Of a stretch of 64,000 nucleotides of DNA, positions 16,091-24,781 are shown one piece after another. The notes under the pieces are model-generated. The model saw nothing but the letters and a program-made list of their open reading frames with translations, had not been told where the DNA came from and did not search any database. The stretch is from Solirubrobacteraceae bacterium (GTDB lineage Bacteria > Actinomycetota > Thermoleophilia > Solirubrobacterales > Solirubrobacteraceae): positions 1 to 64,000 of the forward strand of contig JAUJPF010000014.1 in NCBI GenBank assembly GCA_030447275.1, given 5' to 3'. Within the stretch, counting starts at the first letter, position 1. Each line of letters begins with the position of its first letter. The position numbers were made by a program, and so were the translations under genes.

Positions 16091-18127
16091 CTACGCCTCG
16101 ACCTCGACCGCCACCCCGTTCAGCTTCGACATCCCGGCGAGCCGCTCGAGCGACTCCGGCGCCGCGCTCGTGAGCTCGTTCACGTTCACGCCGCCCGCGG
16201 CGTTGGCCCGGCGCCAGCCGCCGCGGTGGCCCCACCCGTGCGGCAGCGCGACGACGCCCGGCGTCATGTCGTCGGTCACGAAGACGGGCACGCCGCCCAC
16301 CTCCCCGGTCGCCGACCGCACCTGCACGAGGTCGCCGTCCGCGACGCCCCGGGCCTCCGCGTCGGCCGGGTGCATCCGCAGCCGCTGCCCCTCCCGCGCG
16401 CGCATGAGCTTGTCCACGTTGTGCATCCACGAGTTGTGGGAGCGCAGCTCGCGCATCCCGATCAGCCGCAGCGGCAGCGCCGGGTCGGGCGCCGGCGCCG
16501 CGGCGAGCGACTCGACCTCGCGGACGATCTCGGGCGGCGTCAGCCGTGGCGGCTCGCGCAGCCCTCCCGTCGCGTGGTGCTCGTCGAGCAGCAGGCCGTG
16601 CGGCGCCGCGCGCAGGCGGGACATCGTCAGCCGCCGCGGCCCGCCCAGCAGGCCGAGCGACAGCATCCGCTGCGGCGACACCCGCACGCCCGCGCGCGCG
16701 AGCCACCGCAGCGGCCCGACGCTGTAGGGCGCGATGCCCATCCGCCGCGCGAGGTCGTCGATGATCCGCCACTCCTCGCGCGCCTCGCCGCGCGGCGCGA
16801 CCACGGCGTCGGTCCACTGGATGAACGGCTTGACGAAGAACGGCAGGAACGCGACCGGCACGTCCTCGCGCTCGAGGAACGTCGTCGCCGGCAGCACGTA
16901 GTCGGCGTGCCGCGCGGTCTCGTTGACGTAGAGGTCGATCGACACCAGCAGGTCGAGCGAGCCGAACGCGCGCTCGAGCGCGCGGCCGTCGGGGACGCTC
17001 AGCACGGGATTCCCGGCGGAGACGAACAGCGCGCGCAGCTGCCCCGGTCCGGGCGTCTCGATCTCCGGCGCCATCAGCGTCGCCGGGAACTGGCCGAGCA
17101 CGTCGGGGAAGCCGCCGACGCGCGAGCGGCGCGTCGCGTACGACGCGAGGCCGAAGCGCTGCATCGTCCCGTCGAGGTCGACCGCGGGCTCGGCGAACAC
17201 CGACCCTCCCGGACGGTCGAGGTTGCCGGTGACCACGGCGAGCGCGTCGAGCAGGAACGCGACGAGCGTGCCGTGCGACCCGAGGCACGAGCCGGTCCGT
17301 CCGTAGATCGCCGCGCTCGGCGCGGCCGCGAGGTCCCGTGCGAGCGCGCGCACGACGCCGGGCTCGACGCCGGTGCGGGCGGCGGTGGACTCGGGCGTGA
17401 ACGGCGCGACGAGCGACGCGAGGCCGGGATCCGACGGGCCGATCGCGTGCAGCATCGACAGCAGCAGCCACGCGTCGCCGTCGGGCAGCAGCGCGACGTG
17501 CTCGAAGTTCCGCGCCGTCTCCGTCCGCCGCGGGTCGACGACGACCACGCGCCCGCCGCGCGCGACGACGTCGTGCATCCGGTCGCGCACGCGCGGCACG
17601 CTGAACACCGACCCGTTCGAGACGAACGGGTTCGCGCCGACGACGAGGAGGAAGTCGGTGCGCTCGACGTCGGGGATCGGGATTCGCAGCGGCGTGCCGT
17701 ACATGAGCGCGCTCGCCGCGAAGCGGTTGTTGACGTCCTGCGAGCCCGACGAGTAGAAGTGCTGCGAGCCGAGCCCGTCGACGAACCCGCGCGCCCACGC
17801 CGCGTGTCCGAACGACCACGCCGCGGGGTTGCCGAGGTACCACCCGATCGACTCCTTCGGCAGCGCCCCGAGCCGCGCCGCGATGTCGCTCAGCGCCTCC
17901 TCCCACGACACGCGCTCGAAGCCGTCGCCGCGCCGGCGCAGCGGGTGCGTCACGCGGTCGGGATCGTGCTGCACGGCGGGGAACGCGATCCCCTTCGGGC
18001 ACGCGTAGCCCTCCGACAGCGGATGGTCGCGGTCGGGGCGCATCTGCACGACCCGGTCGCCCTCGACGGTCGCGACCATCCCGCAGTTGGCCTCGCAGAT
18101 CCGGCAGTAGGTGACGCGCTCGGCCAT
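16091..18127 (-). CDS. Molybdopterin-dependent oxidoreductase (4Fe-4S, bis-MGD type)
   Basis: This 678-residue enzyme starts with the [4Fe-4S] motif Cys8-X2-Cys11-X3-Cys15-X27-Cys43. Molybdopterin-binding segments follow (GSQDVNNRF, DPRRTETARNFEHV, GRTGSCLGSHG, SAGNPVLSVPD). The C-terminal dinucleotide-binding domain (about 565-665) ends near LPHGWGHRG. It belongs to the formate dehydrogenase/nitrate reductase superfamily. The substrate is undefined, and it has no twin-arginine signal, so it is probably cytoplasmic. It begins immediately after the aldehyde dehydrogenase stop codon, with no bases between. This hints at linked oxidation of an aldehyde or carboxylate-derived substrate. No small subunit is encoded nearby. 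Confidence 0.88.
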   Translation of the reverse strand: MAERVTYCRICEANCGMVATVEGDRVVQMRPDRDHPLSEGYACPKGIAFPAVQHDPDRVTHPLRRRGDGFERVSWEEALSDIAARLGALPKESIGWYLGNPAAWSFGHAAWARGFVDGLGSQHFYSSGSQDVNNRFAASALMYGTPLRIPIPDVERTDFLLVVGANPFVSNGSVFSVPRVRDRMHDVVARGGRVVVVDPRRTETARNFEHVALLPDGDAWLLLSMLHAIGPSDPGLASLVAPFTPESTAARTGVEPGVVRALARDLAAAPSAAIYGRTGSCLGSHGTLVAFLLDALAVVTGNLDRPGGSVFAEPAVDLDGTMQRFGLASYATRRSRVGGFPDVLGQFPATLMAPEIETPGPGQLRALFVSAGNPVLSVPDGRALERAFGSLDLLVSIDLYVNETARHADYVLPATTFLEREDVPVAFLPFFVKPFIQWTDAVVAPRGEAREEWRIIDDLARRMGIAPYSVGPLRWLARAGVRVSPQRMLSLGLLGGPRRLTMSRLRAAPHGLLLDEHHATGGLREPPRLTPPEIVREVESLAAAPAPDPALPLRLIGMRELRSHNSWMHNVDKLMRAREGQRLRMHPADAEARGVADGDLVQVRSATGEVGGVPVFVTDDMTPGVVALPHGWGHRGGWRRANAAGGVNVNELTSAAPESLERLAGMSKLNGVAVEVEA

Positions 18128-19624
18128 CTACGCGGGCAGCCGGTAGTCCAGGTCGGCATCGAGCTCGGCGACGTCCATCTGGGCCTTCTGGAGCCTGCCC
18201 GCGTAGTCCCAGTTCATCGACTGCCAGCGGGTGAACTGCTCGAGCACCCACATGCCCGACTGGCGCGAGCCGTTGCCCGACAGGCCGTTGCCGCCGAACG
18301 GCAGGTGCGCCTCGGCGCCCGACGTCGAGTTGTTGACGCTGACCATCCCCGCGGTGACCTGCTCGCGAAAGCGGAAGGCCGTGCGCGCGTCGTTCGTGTA
18401 GATCGCCGACGACAGCCCGTACCCGTGGCCGTTGGCCAGGCCCATCGCCTCGTCCCACGTCGAGAACCGCGCCACGCCGACGAGCGGCCCGAACGTCTCC
18501 GTGTTGGCGAGCTCGTCGTCGACGCGGACGCCGCTGACGATCGTCGGGTGGACGTACAGCCCGCCCTCGCCGGTGAAGTCGCCGCGCGGGTTCTCGGCCG
18601 TGATGCGTCCCATGGGACCGTGGACCGTGTGGTGGGCGCGCACGAGCCCGAGCCAGTCGTCCTCGAACCGCGCGAGGAACCGCTCGCTCATCATCGGCCC
18701 GAAGAGGACGTCGCCCGTCGGGTCGCCGACGGGGGCGGCGTCGACGGCCGCCGTCAGGCGGTCGAGGAACTCGTCGTGGACGGCGTCGTGGACGATCGCG
18801 GTGCCGAGCGACGTGCAGCGCTGGCCCGCCGTGCCGAAGCCGCTGAACAGCGCGCCCTCGACGGCGAGGTCGAGGTCGGCGTCGTCCATGACGACGAGCG
18901 GGTTCTTGCCGCCGAGCTCGAGGCACGGCGACTGGAGGTGGCGCCCGCACAGCTCGCCGACGCGCCGGCCGACCGGGGTCGACCCGGTGAAGCCGACCTT
19001 GCCGACGAGGCCCTCGGCGAGCGCGGCGTCGAGCCCGTCGAACGCCTCGGCGCCGGTGGCGTGGACGACCTCGAGCACGCCCTCGGGCAGCCCGGCGGCG
19101 CGCAGGACGGACGCGAGCGCGTCGCCGCAGGCCGCGGCGTACTCGGCCGGCTTCCACACCGCGGTGTTGCCGCACAGCAGCGCGGGGACGAGGTACCACG
19201 ACGGCACGGCCATCGGGAAGTTGCCGGCGGTGATGATCGCCGCCGTCCCGACGGGGACGCGGTAGGTGAAGAGCTGCTTGTCCGGCATCTCGCTCGGCAC
19301 GGTCTGGCCGTAGAGCCGCCGCCCCTCGCCGAGGAAGAAGTGGCAGGTGTCGACGACCTCCTGCACCTCGCCGAGCGCCTCGGCGTACGGCTTGCCGATC
19401 TCGCGCGTGATCGTCCGGGCCAGCCCCTCCTTGTTGGCGGCCACGAGGTCGGCCATGTTCGCGACGACCTGGCCGCGGACCGGCGGCGGCGTCTGCGCCC
19501 AGGCCGGCTGCGCGCCATGGGCGGATCGGCACGCTGCGACGAACGCGGCGGGGTCGGCGAGCGTCAGCTCGCAGACGACCTCGTCCAGGTGCGCCGGATT
19601 TCGGTTGACCTGTTGGCTTCCCAC
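18128..19624 (-). CDS. NAD(P)-dependent aldehyde dehydrogenase
   Basis: This 498-residue protein has all ALDH superfamily hallmarks. The cofactor site reads ITAGNFPMAVPSWYLVPALL and KPAEYAA. GFTGSTPVGRRV follows, then the general-base segment CLELGGKNPLV, and the nucleophile segment GTAGQRCTS near residue 285. The C-terminal NNSTSGAEAHLPFGGNGLSG resembles the ALDH7/semialdehyde dehydrogenase branch, so semialdehydes are plausible substrates. The GTG at 19624 is preceded by GGGAGGA at good spacing. It is the first gene of the five-gene operon continuing to 14177, and its 5' end faces the STAS gene 34 bp away, giving a very short shared promoter region. Confidence 0.9.
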   Translation of the reverse strand: MGSQQVNRNPAHLDEVVCELTLADPAAFVAACRSAHGAQPAWAQTPPPVRGQVVANMADLVAANKEGLARTITREIGKPYAEALGEVQEVVDTCHFFLGEGRRLYGQTVPSEMPDKQLFTYRVPVGTAAIITAGNFPMAVPSWYLVPALLCGNTAVWKPAEYAAACGDALASVLRAAGLPEGVLEVVHATGAEAFDGLDAALAEGLVGKVGFTGSTPVGRRVGELCGRHLQSPCLELGGKNPLVVMDDADLDLAVEGALFSGFGTAGQRCTSLGTAIVHDAVHDEFLDRLTAAVDAAPVGDPTGDVLFGPMMSERFLARFEDDWLGLVRAHHTVHGPMGRITAENPRGDFTGEGGLYVHPTIVSGVRVDDELANTETFGPLVGVARFSTWDEAMGLANGHGYGLSSAIYTNDARTAFRFREQVTAGMVSVNNSTSGAEAHLPFGGNGLSGNGSRQSGMWVLEQFTRWQSMNWDYAGRLQKAQMDVAELDADLDYRLPA

Positions 19625-19658
19625 ACGTTCCTCCCGGTAGGGTCACGAATCGAACCAC

Positions 19659-20054
19659 ATGTCATTCGCTTCCCCTCAGTTCGAGCTCACCGACGAGTCT
19701 CTCAACGACACCACGCACCTGATCGCCGTGCGCGGCGAGGTGCACGTCTCGACCGCTCCCGAGTTCTCCGAGCGGCTCAACGAGGCGATCGCGACCGGCA
19801 AGACCGGCGTCGTGATCGACATGGCGGGCGTCGAGTTCATCGACTCGACCGGCCTCAGCGTCCTGCTCAACGCGCTGCGCCGCGTCACGCGGCAGCAGGG
19901 CCGGCTGGCCCTCGTGGTGTCCAACCCGACGGTCCTGCGGCTGTTCGAGATCACGCGGCTGGACTCCACCTTCGACATCGCCCCCACGCGGGACGAGGCG
20001 ATCGCCCGGGTTCAGGTCGACACGGCGGCCGGCAGCTCCGAAGGCGCCCCGTAG
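19659..20054 (+). CDS. STAS-domain anti-sigma factor antagonist
   Basis: This 131-residue protein is a single STAS domain with the phosphorylatable serine in FIDSTGLSVL (Ser63). That motif marks SpoIIAA/RsbV-type antagonists, which release a sigma factor by binding its anti-sigma kinase in the dephosphorylated state. No kinase or sigma gene adjoins it, so its partner is elsewhere. The last 43 bp overlap the 3' end of serS on the opposite strand. Confidence 0.9.
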   Translation: MSFASPQFELTDESLNDTTHLIAVRGEVHVSTAPEFSERLNEAIATGKTGVVIDMAGVEFIDSTGLSVLLNALRRVTRQQGRLALVVSNPTVLRLFEITRLDSTFDIAPTRDEAIARVQVDTAAGSSEGAP

Positions 20055-21256
20055 GCCACGAGCGGCTCGGGGATCGCCACCGAGCCGTCGTCGCGCTGCC
20101 CGTTCTCGAGCACGGCGATGAGCCAGCGGTCGGTGACCGCGGTGCCGTTCAGCGTGTGCAGCGTCTCCGGCTTGCCGCCCTCCGGGCGGTGGCGGATGTC
20201 GAGACGCCGGGCCTGGTAGTCGGTGGTGTTCGAGCACGACGTCAGCTCGCGGTAGGCGCCCTGGCCGGGCAGCCATCCCTCGCAGTCGTACTTCTTGGCC
20301 GCGCTCGCGCCGAGGTCTGAGACCGCGATGTTCACCACGCGGTACGGGAGCCCGAGCGCCTGGAGCATCTCCTCCTCGATCGCCAGCAGCCGCTCGTGCT
20401 CGGCCGCCGACTCGTCCGGTGCGACGAACGCGAACATCTCGACCTTGTCGAACTGGTGGACGCGGAAGATGCCCCGCGAGTCGCGCCCCGCGGCGCCCGC
20501 CTCGCGCCGGAAGCACGGCGAGAAGCCGGCGTAGCGCAGCGGCAGCCGCTCGGCGTCGACGATCTCGCCGGCGTGCAGCGAGGCCAGCGGCACCTCGCTC
20601 GTCCCGACGAGGTAGAGGTCGTCGTCGCCCACCCGGTAGATCTGCTGCTCGGTGTCGGGGAGCATCCCGGTCCCGTACATCGCCTCCTCGCGGACGAGCA
20701 CGGGCGGGAGCACCGGCTCGTGGCCGTGGCCGCGGACCTGGTCGAGCGCCCAGCGCATGAGCGCCATCTCGAGCATCGCCACGTCGCCGCGCAGGAACGC
20801 GAACCGCGACCCGGAGACGCGCGCGCCCGCCTCGATGTCGATGCCGGCGCCGGCCAGCTCGAGGTGGTCGCGGCCGGTCCGGCCGGCCTCGCCGACCTCG
20901 CGCAGGACCGTGTCCTCGAGCGGCGCGTCGGGGTCCGGGAGGTTCGGGACGGCCTGCAGAACCCGTTCGAGGTTCTCCTCCAGCTCGCGCTGCTGCTCCG
21001 AGAGCTCCTTGACCTCCGTCGAGAGGTTCTTGACGTTCGCGACGTCGCCGCTGATGTCACCGCCTTCCTTCTTCTTCTGCGCGATCACCTCAGATGCTTG
21101 CCGCTGAAGTGCGCGCGAAGACTCACGACGCGCAACGACTTCGCGCCACTGCTCGTCGAGATCGATGAGGCGCGTGATCGCGGAGCCGGCGCCGCGGCGT
21201 TCGAGCGCGGCGCGAACGGCATCTGGCTCGCGCCGGATGCGCTTGATGTCCAGCAT
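20012..21256 (-). CDS. serS: Seryl-tRNA synthetase
   Basis: This 414-residue class II aminoacyl-tRNA synthetase is of the normal bacterial length. The N-terminal long coiled-coil tRNA-binding arm spans about residues 30-105. The catalytic core has motif 2 (FRREAGAAGRDSRGIFRVHQ) and motif 3 (LNGTAVTDRWLIAVLENGQ). TSEVPLASLH and ELTSCSNTTDYQARR contribute the serine site. It charges both tRNA-Ser species encoded 6 kb away. It begins three bases after the cytochrome c stop codon region on the same strand, and that gene lies downstream. Confidence 0.97.
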   Translation of the reverse strand: MLDIKRIRREPDAVRAALERRGAGSAITRLIDLDEQWREVVARRESSRALQRQASEVIAQKKKEGGDISGDVANVKNLSTEVKELSEQQRELEENLERVLQAVPNLPDPDAPLEDTVLREVGEAGRTGRDHLELAGAGIDIEAGARVSGSRFAFLRGDVAMLEMALMRWALDQVRGHGHEPVLPPVLVREEAMYGTGMLPDTEQQIYRVGDDDLYLVGTSEVPLASLHAGEIVDAERLPLRYAGFSPCFRREAGAAGRDSRGIFRVHQFDKVEMFAFVAPDESAAEHERLLAIEEEMLQALGLPYRVVNIAVSDLGASAAKKYDCEGWLPGQGAYRELTSCSNTTDYQARRLDIRHRPEGGKPETLHTLNGTAVTDRWLIAVLENGQRDDGSVAIPEPLVAYGAPSELPAAVST

Positions 21257-21259
21257 CGG

Positions 21260-21679
21260 CTAGGGCGTGGCGCCGCCGGACTGCGGCGAGACCGGCTTCT
21301 CGGCGACCTTCCCGGCGTACTTCGACAGGTACTCGGCGACCTTGCGAGCGTCGTCGCCGACCACGATGTTCTCGGGCATGATCGCCCCGGAGAACCCGCC
21401 GTTGCGGATCGCGTAGAGGATCGCGTCGACGCTCTCCGGCCGGGTGTTGAAGTTCGGCCCGTCGGTGCGCTCGCGGTCGCGGACGTTGACCGCGGAGCCC
21501 TGCGTGCCCGCCGACTCGAGCGTGTGGCAGCCCGAGCACTTGTCGTTGAAGATCAGGGCGCCGTCGCGGACGCGCTGGCTCTCGTTCGCGTCGAGCTCGA
21601 TCGACTCCTTGCCGCAGCCGGCGAGGAGGCTCGCCGCGAGGGCGGGAAGGAGCAGGAGCTTGAGGCGACGGCGCGTCAT
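21260..21679 (-). CDS. Cytochrome c lipoprotein
   Basis: This 139-residue protein has a lipoprotein signal peptide (LLAGC, lipidated Cys22) and one c-type heme site CSGCH at residues 48-52. A probable distal Met ligand lies in GGFSGAIMPENIV. It is a small monoheme class I cytochrome anchored outside the membrane. It diverges from a cupredoxin lipoprotein starting 30 bp away on the other strand. The two likely form a pair of extracytoplasmic electron carriers under a shared promoter region. Confidence 0.92.
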   Translation of the reverse strand: MTRRRLKLLLLPALAASLLAGCGKESIELDANESQRVRDGALIFNDKCSGCHTLESAGTQGSAVNVRDRERTDGPNFNTRPESVDAILYAIRNGGFSGAIMPENIVVGDDARKVAEYLSKYAGKVAEKPVSPQSGGATP

Positions 21680-21709
21680 CGCGGGCCGGAACCATACTGA
21701 GAACGAGCC

Positions 21710-22123
21710 ATGCCCCTCCGTGCCACGTTCCTCGCCACCGCAGCGCTCGCCGCCGGCGCCCTCGCGGGCTGCGGCGACACCGATCCCGTGCCCGTCGACG
21801 GCCGCACGCTCGAGGTCGAGCTCGACGAGTACCGCATCATCCCGGAGAACGCGCGGGCGGCCGCGGGGCGGCTCCGGATCGTCGCCACGAACGTCGGGCG
21901 CTCGACCCACAACCTCAAGGTCGTCCGGCTCAACGAGGAGGACCGCGAGGCGCCCGCGACCGAGCTGGGCGGCACCGGGACCGCGCAGCCCGGCGAGACG
22001 GCGACGTTCACGTTCGAGAACCTCAAGGCCGGCGAGTACCGGATGGTCTGCACGATCACCAACCACGACGACCTCGGGCAGTACGGCAAGCTCGTCGTGG
22101 AGGGCGGGAAGGAGGGCCGCTGA
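21710..22123 (+). CDS. Cupredoxin-like lipoprotein with probable axial Gln ligand
   Basis: This 137-residue lipoprotein (LAGCG, Cys21) carries a plastocyanin/azurin-type fold. The copper ligands read His67 (RSTHNL), Cys114 and His119 (VCTITNHDDLGQYG). At the usual Met position there is Gln124, as in stellacyanin, which lowers the copper potential. The divergent neighbour is a cytochrome c lipoprotein, suggesting periplasm-side electron transfer. The alternative is that Gln124 does not bind and the site is three-coordinate. Confidence 0.85.
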   Translation: MPLRATFLATAALAAGALAGCGDTDPVPVDGRTLEVELDEYRIIPENARAAAGRLRIVATNVGRSTHNLKVVRLNEEDREAPATELGGTGTAQPGETATFTFENLKAGEYRMVCTITNHDDLGQYGKLVVEGGKEGR

Positions 22124-22230
22124 CCGGTGTCGAACATGACAGCGCCCGGCGTCGGTCCGTGTGGACGGTCGCACGCGTGTCCCTCGCGGTCGTCTTCCAT
22201 ACCGGCGGCAACGGATAGGGCCGGCGCCGG

Positions 22231-22695
22231 GTGACAACAGCACGCCGCTTCCGCGACGCGATCGGCTCGTTCCCCACCGGGGTCGCCGTCGTCACCGCGA
22301 ACGGCGCGAGCGGGCCGGCGGGGTTGACGACCAACGCGATCACGTCGCTGTCGCTCGAGCCCGTGCTCCTGCTCGTCTGCTTCGACAACGCTTCGCGCAC
22401 GCTGCCCGTGGTGCGCGAGTCGCGGCGCTTCGCCGTGAACCTGCTGCGCGCCGGCCAGCACGGCGTGGCCGGGACGTTCGCCTCCAAGCGCGTCGCGGCC
22501 GAGAAGTTCGCCGCGGTGACCCACACCGTCGCGCACGGCGTCCCCGTCCTCGACGGCGCGCTCGCGTGGTTCGTGTGCGAGCTGCGCGAGCTGCTGCCGG
22601 GCGGCGACCACACGATCGGGATCGGCGAGGTCACCGAGCTGTGGCACGACGCGGACGGCGAGCCACTCGTCTTCGTCCGCGGCGCGTACCGCTAG
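22231..22695 (+). CDS. Flavin reductase-like (FMN-binding split-barrel) protein
   Basis: This 154-residue protein starts at GTG 22231. [31 protein letters not shown] and [11 protein letters not shown] are the family's flavin-binding segments (HpaC/DIM6-type NAD(P)H:flavin oxidoreductases). These enzymes supply reduced FMN or FAD to monooxygenases. No partner monooxygenase is encoded in the window. Its 3' end overlaps the 3' end of the convergent membrane protein gene by 4 bp. Confidence 0.92.
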   Translation: MTTARRFRDAIGSFPTGVAVVTANGASGPAGLTTNAITSLSLEPVLLLVCFDNASRTLPVVRESRRFAVNLLRAGQHGVAGTFASKRVAAEKFAAVTHTVAHGVPVLDGALAWFVCELRELLPGGDHTIGIGEVTELWHDADGEPLVFVRGAYR

Positions 22696-23144
22696 AGCCC
22701 AGCCGCCTCCGTGGCCGCGCGCAGCGCGAGGAACGCGTTGACGCCGGCGGCGAGCGCCATCACCCCCAGCTCGCGCCGCGCGATCTGGAGCACCACCGAG
22801 CGCTGGTCGGCCTCGGGCAGCCGCCCCACCGCCTGCGCGTCCTCGATCCCGCGCGCGTCGAGCACCGTCTGCGCGGAGAGCACGCGGAACTGCTCGGCGA
22901 AGAAGCTCGTCCCCACCGGCACGAGCGCGTAGATCCAGAACAGCCCGTCCTCGGGCCGCAGCCCCATCAGCCAGGCCAGCCCGGCGCAGAACGCGAGGAA
23001 GATCACGGCCGCCTGACCGGCGCGGACGAGCACCCAGGACCAGCCGTCGGGATCCACCCGCCACCACCGCCAGCCGCCCCACCCGGCAGCCGCGGCGTTC
23101 AGGACCGCGGCAAGCAGGGCAGTCACCGTCGCGACGCCGCTCAT
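22692..23144 (-). CDS. Membrane protein of unknown function
   Basis: This 150-residue protein has an N-terminal hydrophobic segment (5-24), two central ones (about 42-63 and 68-87), a polar helix containing [20 protein letters not shown], and a final hydrophobic stretch. I recognise no named family. The ATG at 23144 is used. An in-frame GTG at 23150 is an alternative. It diverges from nuoA across a 73-bp AT-richer gap, but nothing ties its role to complex I. Confidence 0.75.
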   Translation of the reverse strand: MSGVATVTALLAAVLNAAAAGWGGWRWWRVDPDGWSWVLVRAGQAAVIFLAFCAGLAWLMGLRPEDGLFWIYALVPVGTSFFAEQFRVLSAQTVLDARGIEDAQAVGRLPEADQRSVVLQIARRELGVMALAAGVNAFLALRAATEAAGL

Positions 23145-23217
23145 GGCCACATCAGCAAGCGCCTATCGGCACTAAGTAACATAGTCGCACAAGCTCTGAT
23201 ATATCCCACCTGGCGCC
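23145..23217. promoter_or_regulatory. Divergent promoter region upstream of the nuo operon
   Basis: This 73-bp gap between the membrane protein gene and nuoA is distinctly AT-richer than the surroundings (ACTAAGTAACATAGTC, CTGATATATCCC). It contains TAACAT- and TATATC-like hexamers that could be -10 elements, but I cannot pair them with convincing -35 boxes. As the only sizeable gap before 14 coupled genes, it should hold the operon promoter. Confidence 0.4.
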
Positions 23218-23577
23218 ATGCTTCGCAGCTATCTCCCGGCTCTCGTCTTCGTAGGACTCGGCACGACGGTGGGGCTCGTGTTCGCGTATCTCAACGCGGT
23301 CGTCGGGACGAAGGGCCGCGGCTTCAAGGCGACCGGCGACCCGTACGAGTGCGGGCTGCCGTCCGAGGTCAAGCGCGGCTTCCGCTTCGGGATCAGCTTC
23401 TACCTGATCGCGATGCTCTTCATCCTCTTCGACATCGAGGTCATCTTCCTCTACCCGGTCGCGGTGCAGCTGCGGGCGTTCGGGACGTTCGCGATGATCG
23501 AGACGGTCGTGTTCATCGCGCTGCTCACCGTGGCGTTCGTCTACGTCTGGCGCCGGGGTGCACTCGAATGGAAGTAG
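23218..23577 (+). CDS. nuoA: NADH-quinone oxidoreductase subunit A
   Basis: This 119-residue membrane subunit has three transmembrane helices and the conserved loop [30 protein letters not shown] in two stretches. It forms part of the junction between the hydrophilic and membrane arms of complex I. It is the first gene of the operon. Its last codons overlap the nuoB start by 10 bp. Confidence 0.97.
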   Translation: MLRSYLPALVFVGLGTTVGLVFAYLNAVVGTKGRGFKATGDPYECGLPSEVKRGFRFGISFYLIAMLFILFDIEVIFLYPVAVQLRAFGTFAMIETVVFIALLTVAFVYVWRRGALEWK

Positions 23578-24248
23578 TCCGCCAGAAGCTCACGACGCCG
23601 GCGACCACCGACGCCCCGACGGACTTCCGCATCCAGCAGCTGAGGGCGCGCGACATGCTGCGCGGCGACCTCACGGACACCGAGCTCGAGAAGTACGTCG
23701 AGGAGCGTGTGCTGACGACGACCCTCGACAAGGCCGTGAAGTGGGCGCAGTCCAATGCGCTCTTCCCGCTGACGTTCGGCCTCGCCTGCTGCGCGATCGA
23801 GATGATGTCGATCGTCGGCGGCCGCGTCGACGTCGCGCGCTTCGGCTTCGAGGCGTTCCGCGCCTCGCCGCGCCAGGCCGACCTGCTGATCCTCTCCGGC
23901 CGGATCTCGATCAAGATGGCGCCGATCGTGCGGCGCATCTACGACCAGATGCTCGAGCCGAAGTGGGCGATCGCGATGGGCGCCTGCTCGTCGTCGCAGG
24001 GCGTCTTCAACAACTACGCGATCGTGCCCGCCGACAAGTTCATGCCGGTCGACGTGCACGTCCCCGGCTGTCCGCCGCGGCCCGAGTCGCTCATGCACGG
24101 GATCCTCAAGCTGCGCAAGATGATCCAGGCCGATCCCGACATGGGCTGGCGCGATCGGTACGAGGCGCGCGGCACCGAGGAGATCGTCGAGACGCAGGGC
24201 ACGGCTCAGGACGCCGCGGACAACGTCTACCGGGAGTCCACGAAGTAA
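23568..24248 (+). CDS. nuoB: NADH-quinone oxidoreductase subunit B
   Basis: This 226-residue subunit carries cluster N2, the last [4Fe-4S] centre before the quinone. Its ligands are the tandem Cys74-Cys75 (GLACCAIEM), Cys140 ([14 protein letters not shown]) and Cys168 (VPGCPPRPE). The N-terminal extension of about 45 residues and the C-terminal tail of about 25 are poorly conserved. The start overlaps nuoA. A 23-bp gap with GAGGA precedes nuoC. Confidence 0.97.
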   Translation: MEVVRQKLTTPATTDAPTDFRIQQLRARDMLRGDLTDTELEKYVEERVLTTTLDKAVKWAQSNALFPLTFGLACCAIEMMSIVGGRVDVARFGFEAFRASPRQADLLILSGRISIKMAPIVRRIYDQMLEPKWAIAMGACSSSQGVFNNYAIVPADKFMPVDVHVPGCPPRPESLMHGILKLRKMIQADPDMGWRDRYEARGTEEIVETQGTAQDAADNVYRESTK

Positions 24249-24271
24249 GTGGCCCCCTCCGAGGACCACTA

Positions 24272-24781
24272 GTGCCCGACGCCACCGGGCTCGAGCTGAT
24301 CGCGCAGGACCTGCGCGACGCCGACGCCGAGGCCGTGCTCGAGACGCTGCACTTTCGCGAGCAGGCGACGATCATCGTCGAGCCGACGAAGATCGGCTGG
24401 GTGCTCGAGCGCCTGCGCGAGCGCGGCTACAGCTTCCTCGCAAGCGTCCACGGCGTCGACTACTACCCGGAGGAGCCGCGGCTCGGGATGCACTACGAGC
24501 TGCTCGACATGGAGGCGGTCGACCGCATCCGGGTCAAGCTTCGCGTGCACACCGAGAGCCCCGAGGTGCCGTCCGTCACGCCGGAGTGGCCGACCGCCGA
24601 CCACCAGGAGCGCGAGGCCTACGACATGTTCGGGATCGTCTTCACGGGCCATCCCGACCTGCGCCGCATCCTCATGCCCGAGGACTACGAGGGGTACCCG
24701 CAGCGCCGCGACTTCCCGGTCGGCGGCGAGCCCGTGCTCTTCACGTACAACGAGTCGCAGGGCGCGGACTACACGCAATGA
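24272..24781 (+). CDS. nuoC: NADH-quinone oxidoreductase subunit C
   Basis: This 169-residue hydrophilic-arm subunit (30-kDa family) is marked by HQEREAYDMFGIVFTGHPDL and the C-terminal LRRILMPEDYEGYPQRRDFPV. GTG 24272 with GAGGA upstream is chosen as the start, because the protein then begins where homologs do. The stop overlaps the nuoD start (ATGA). The separate C and D genes contrast with the fused NuoCD of enterobacteria. Confidence 0.96.
   Translation: MPDATGLELIAQDLRDADAEAVLETLHFREQATIIVEPTKIGWVLERLRERGYSFLASVHGVDYYPEEPRLGMHYELLDMEAVDRIRVKLRVHTESPEVPSVTPEWPTADHQEREAYDMFGIVFTGHPDLRRILMPEDYEGYPQRRDFPVGGEPVLFTYNESQGADYTQ

Noticed and set aside
16226-20320. Very long open frame on the plus strand opposite the Mo-enzyme/aldehyde dehydrogenase genes
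   Set aside because: It is a GC-bias shadow. The product is dominated by Arg, Ala, Gly, Glu and Val repeats with no domains, and the opposite strand holds clear enzymes.
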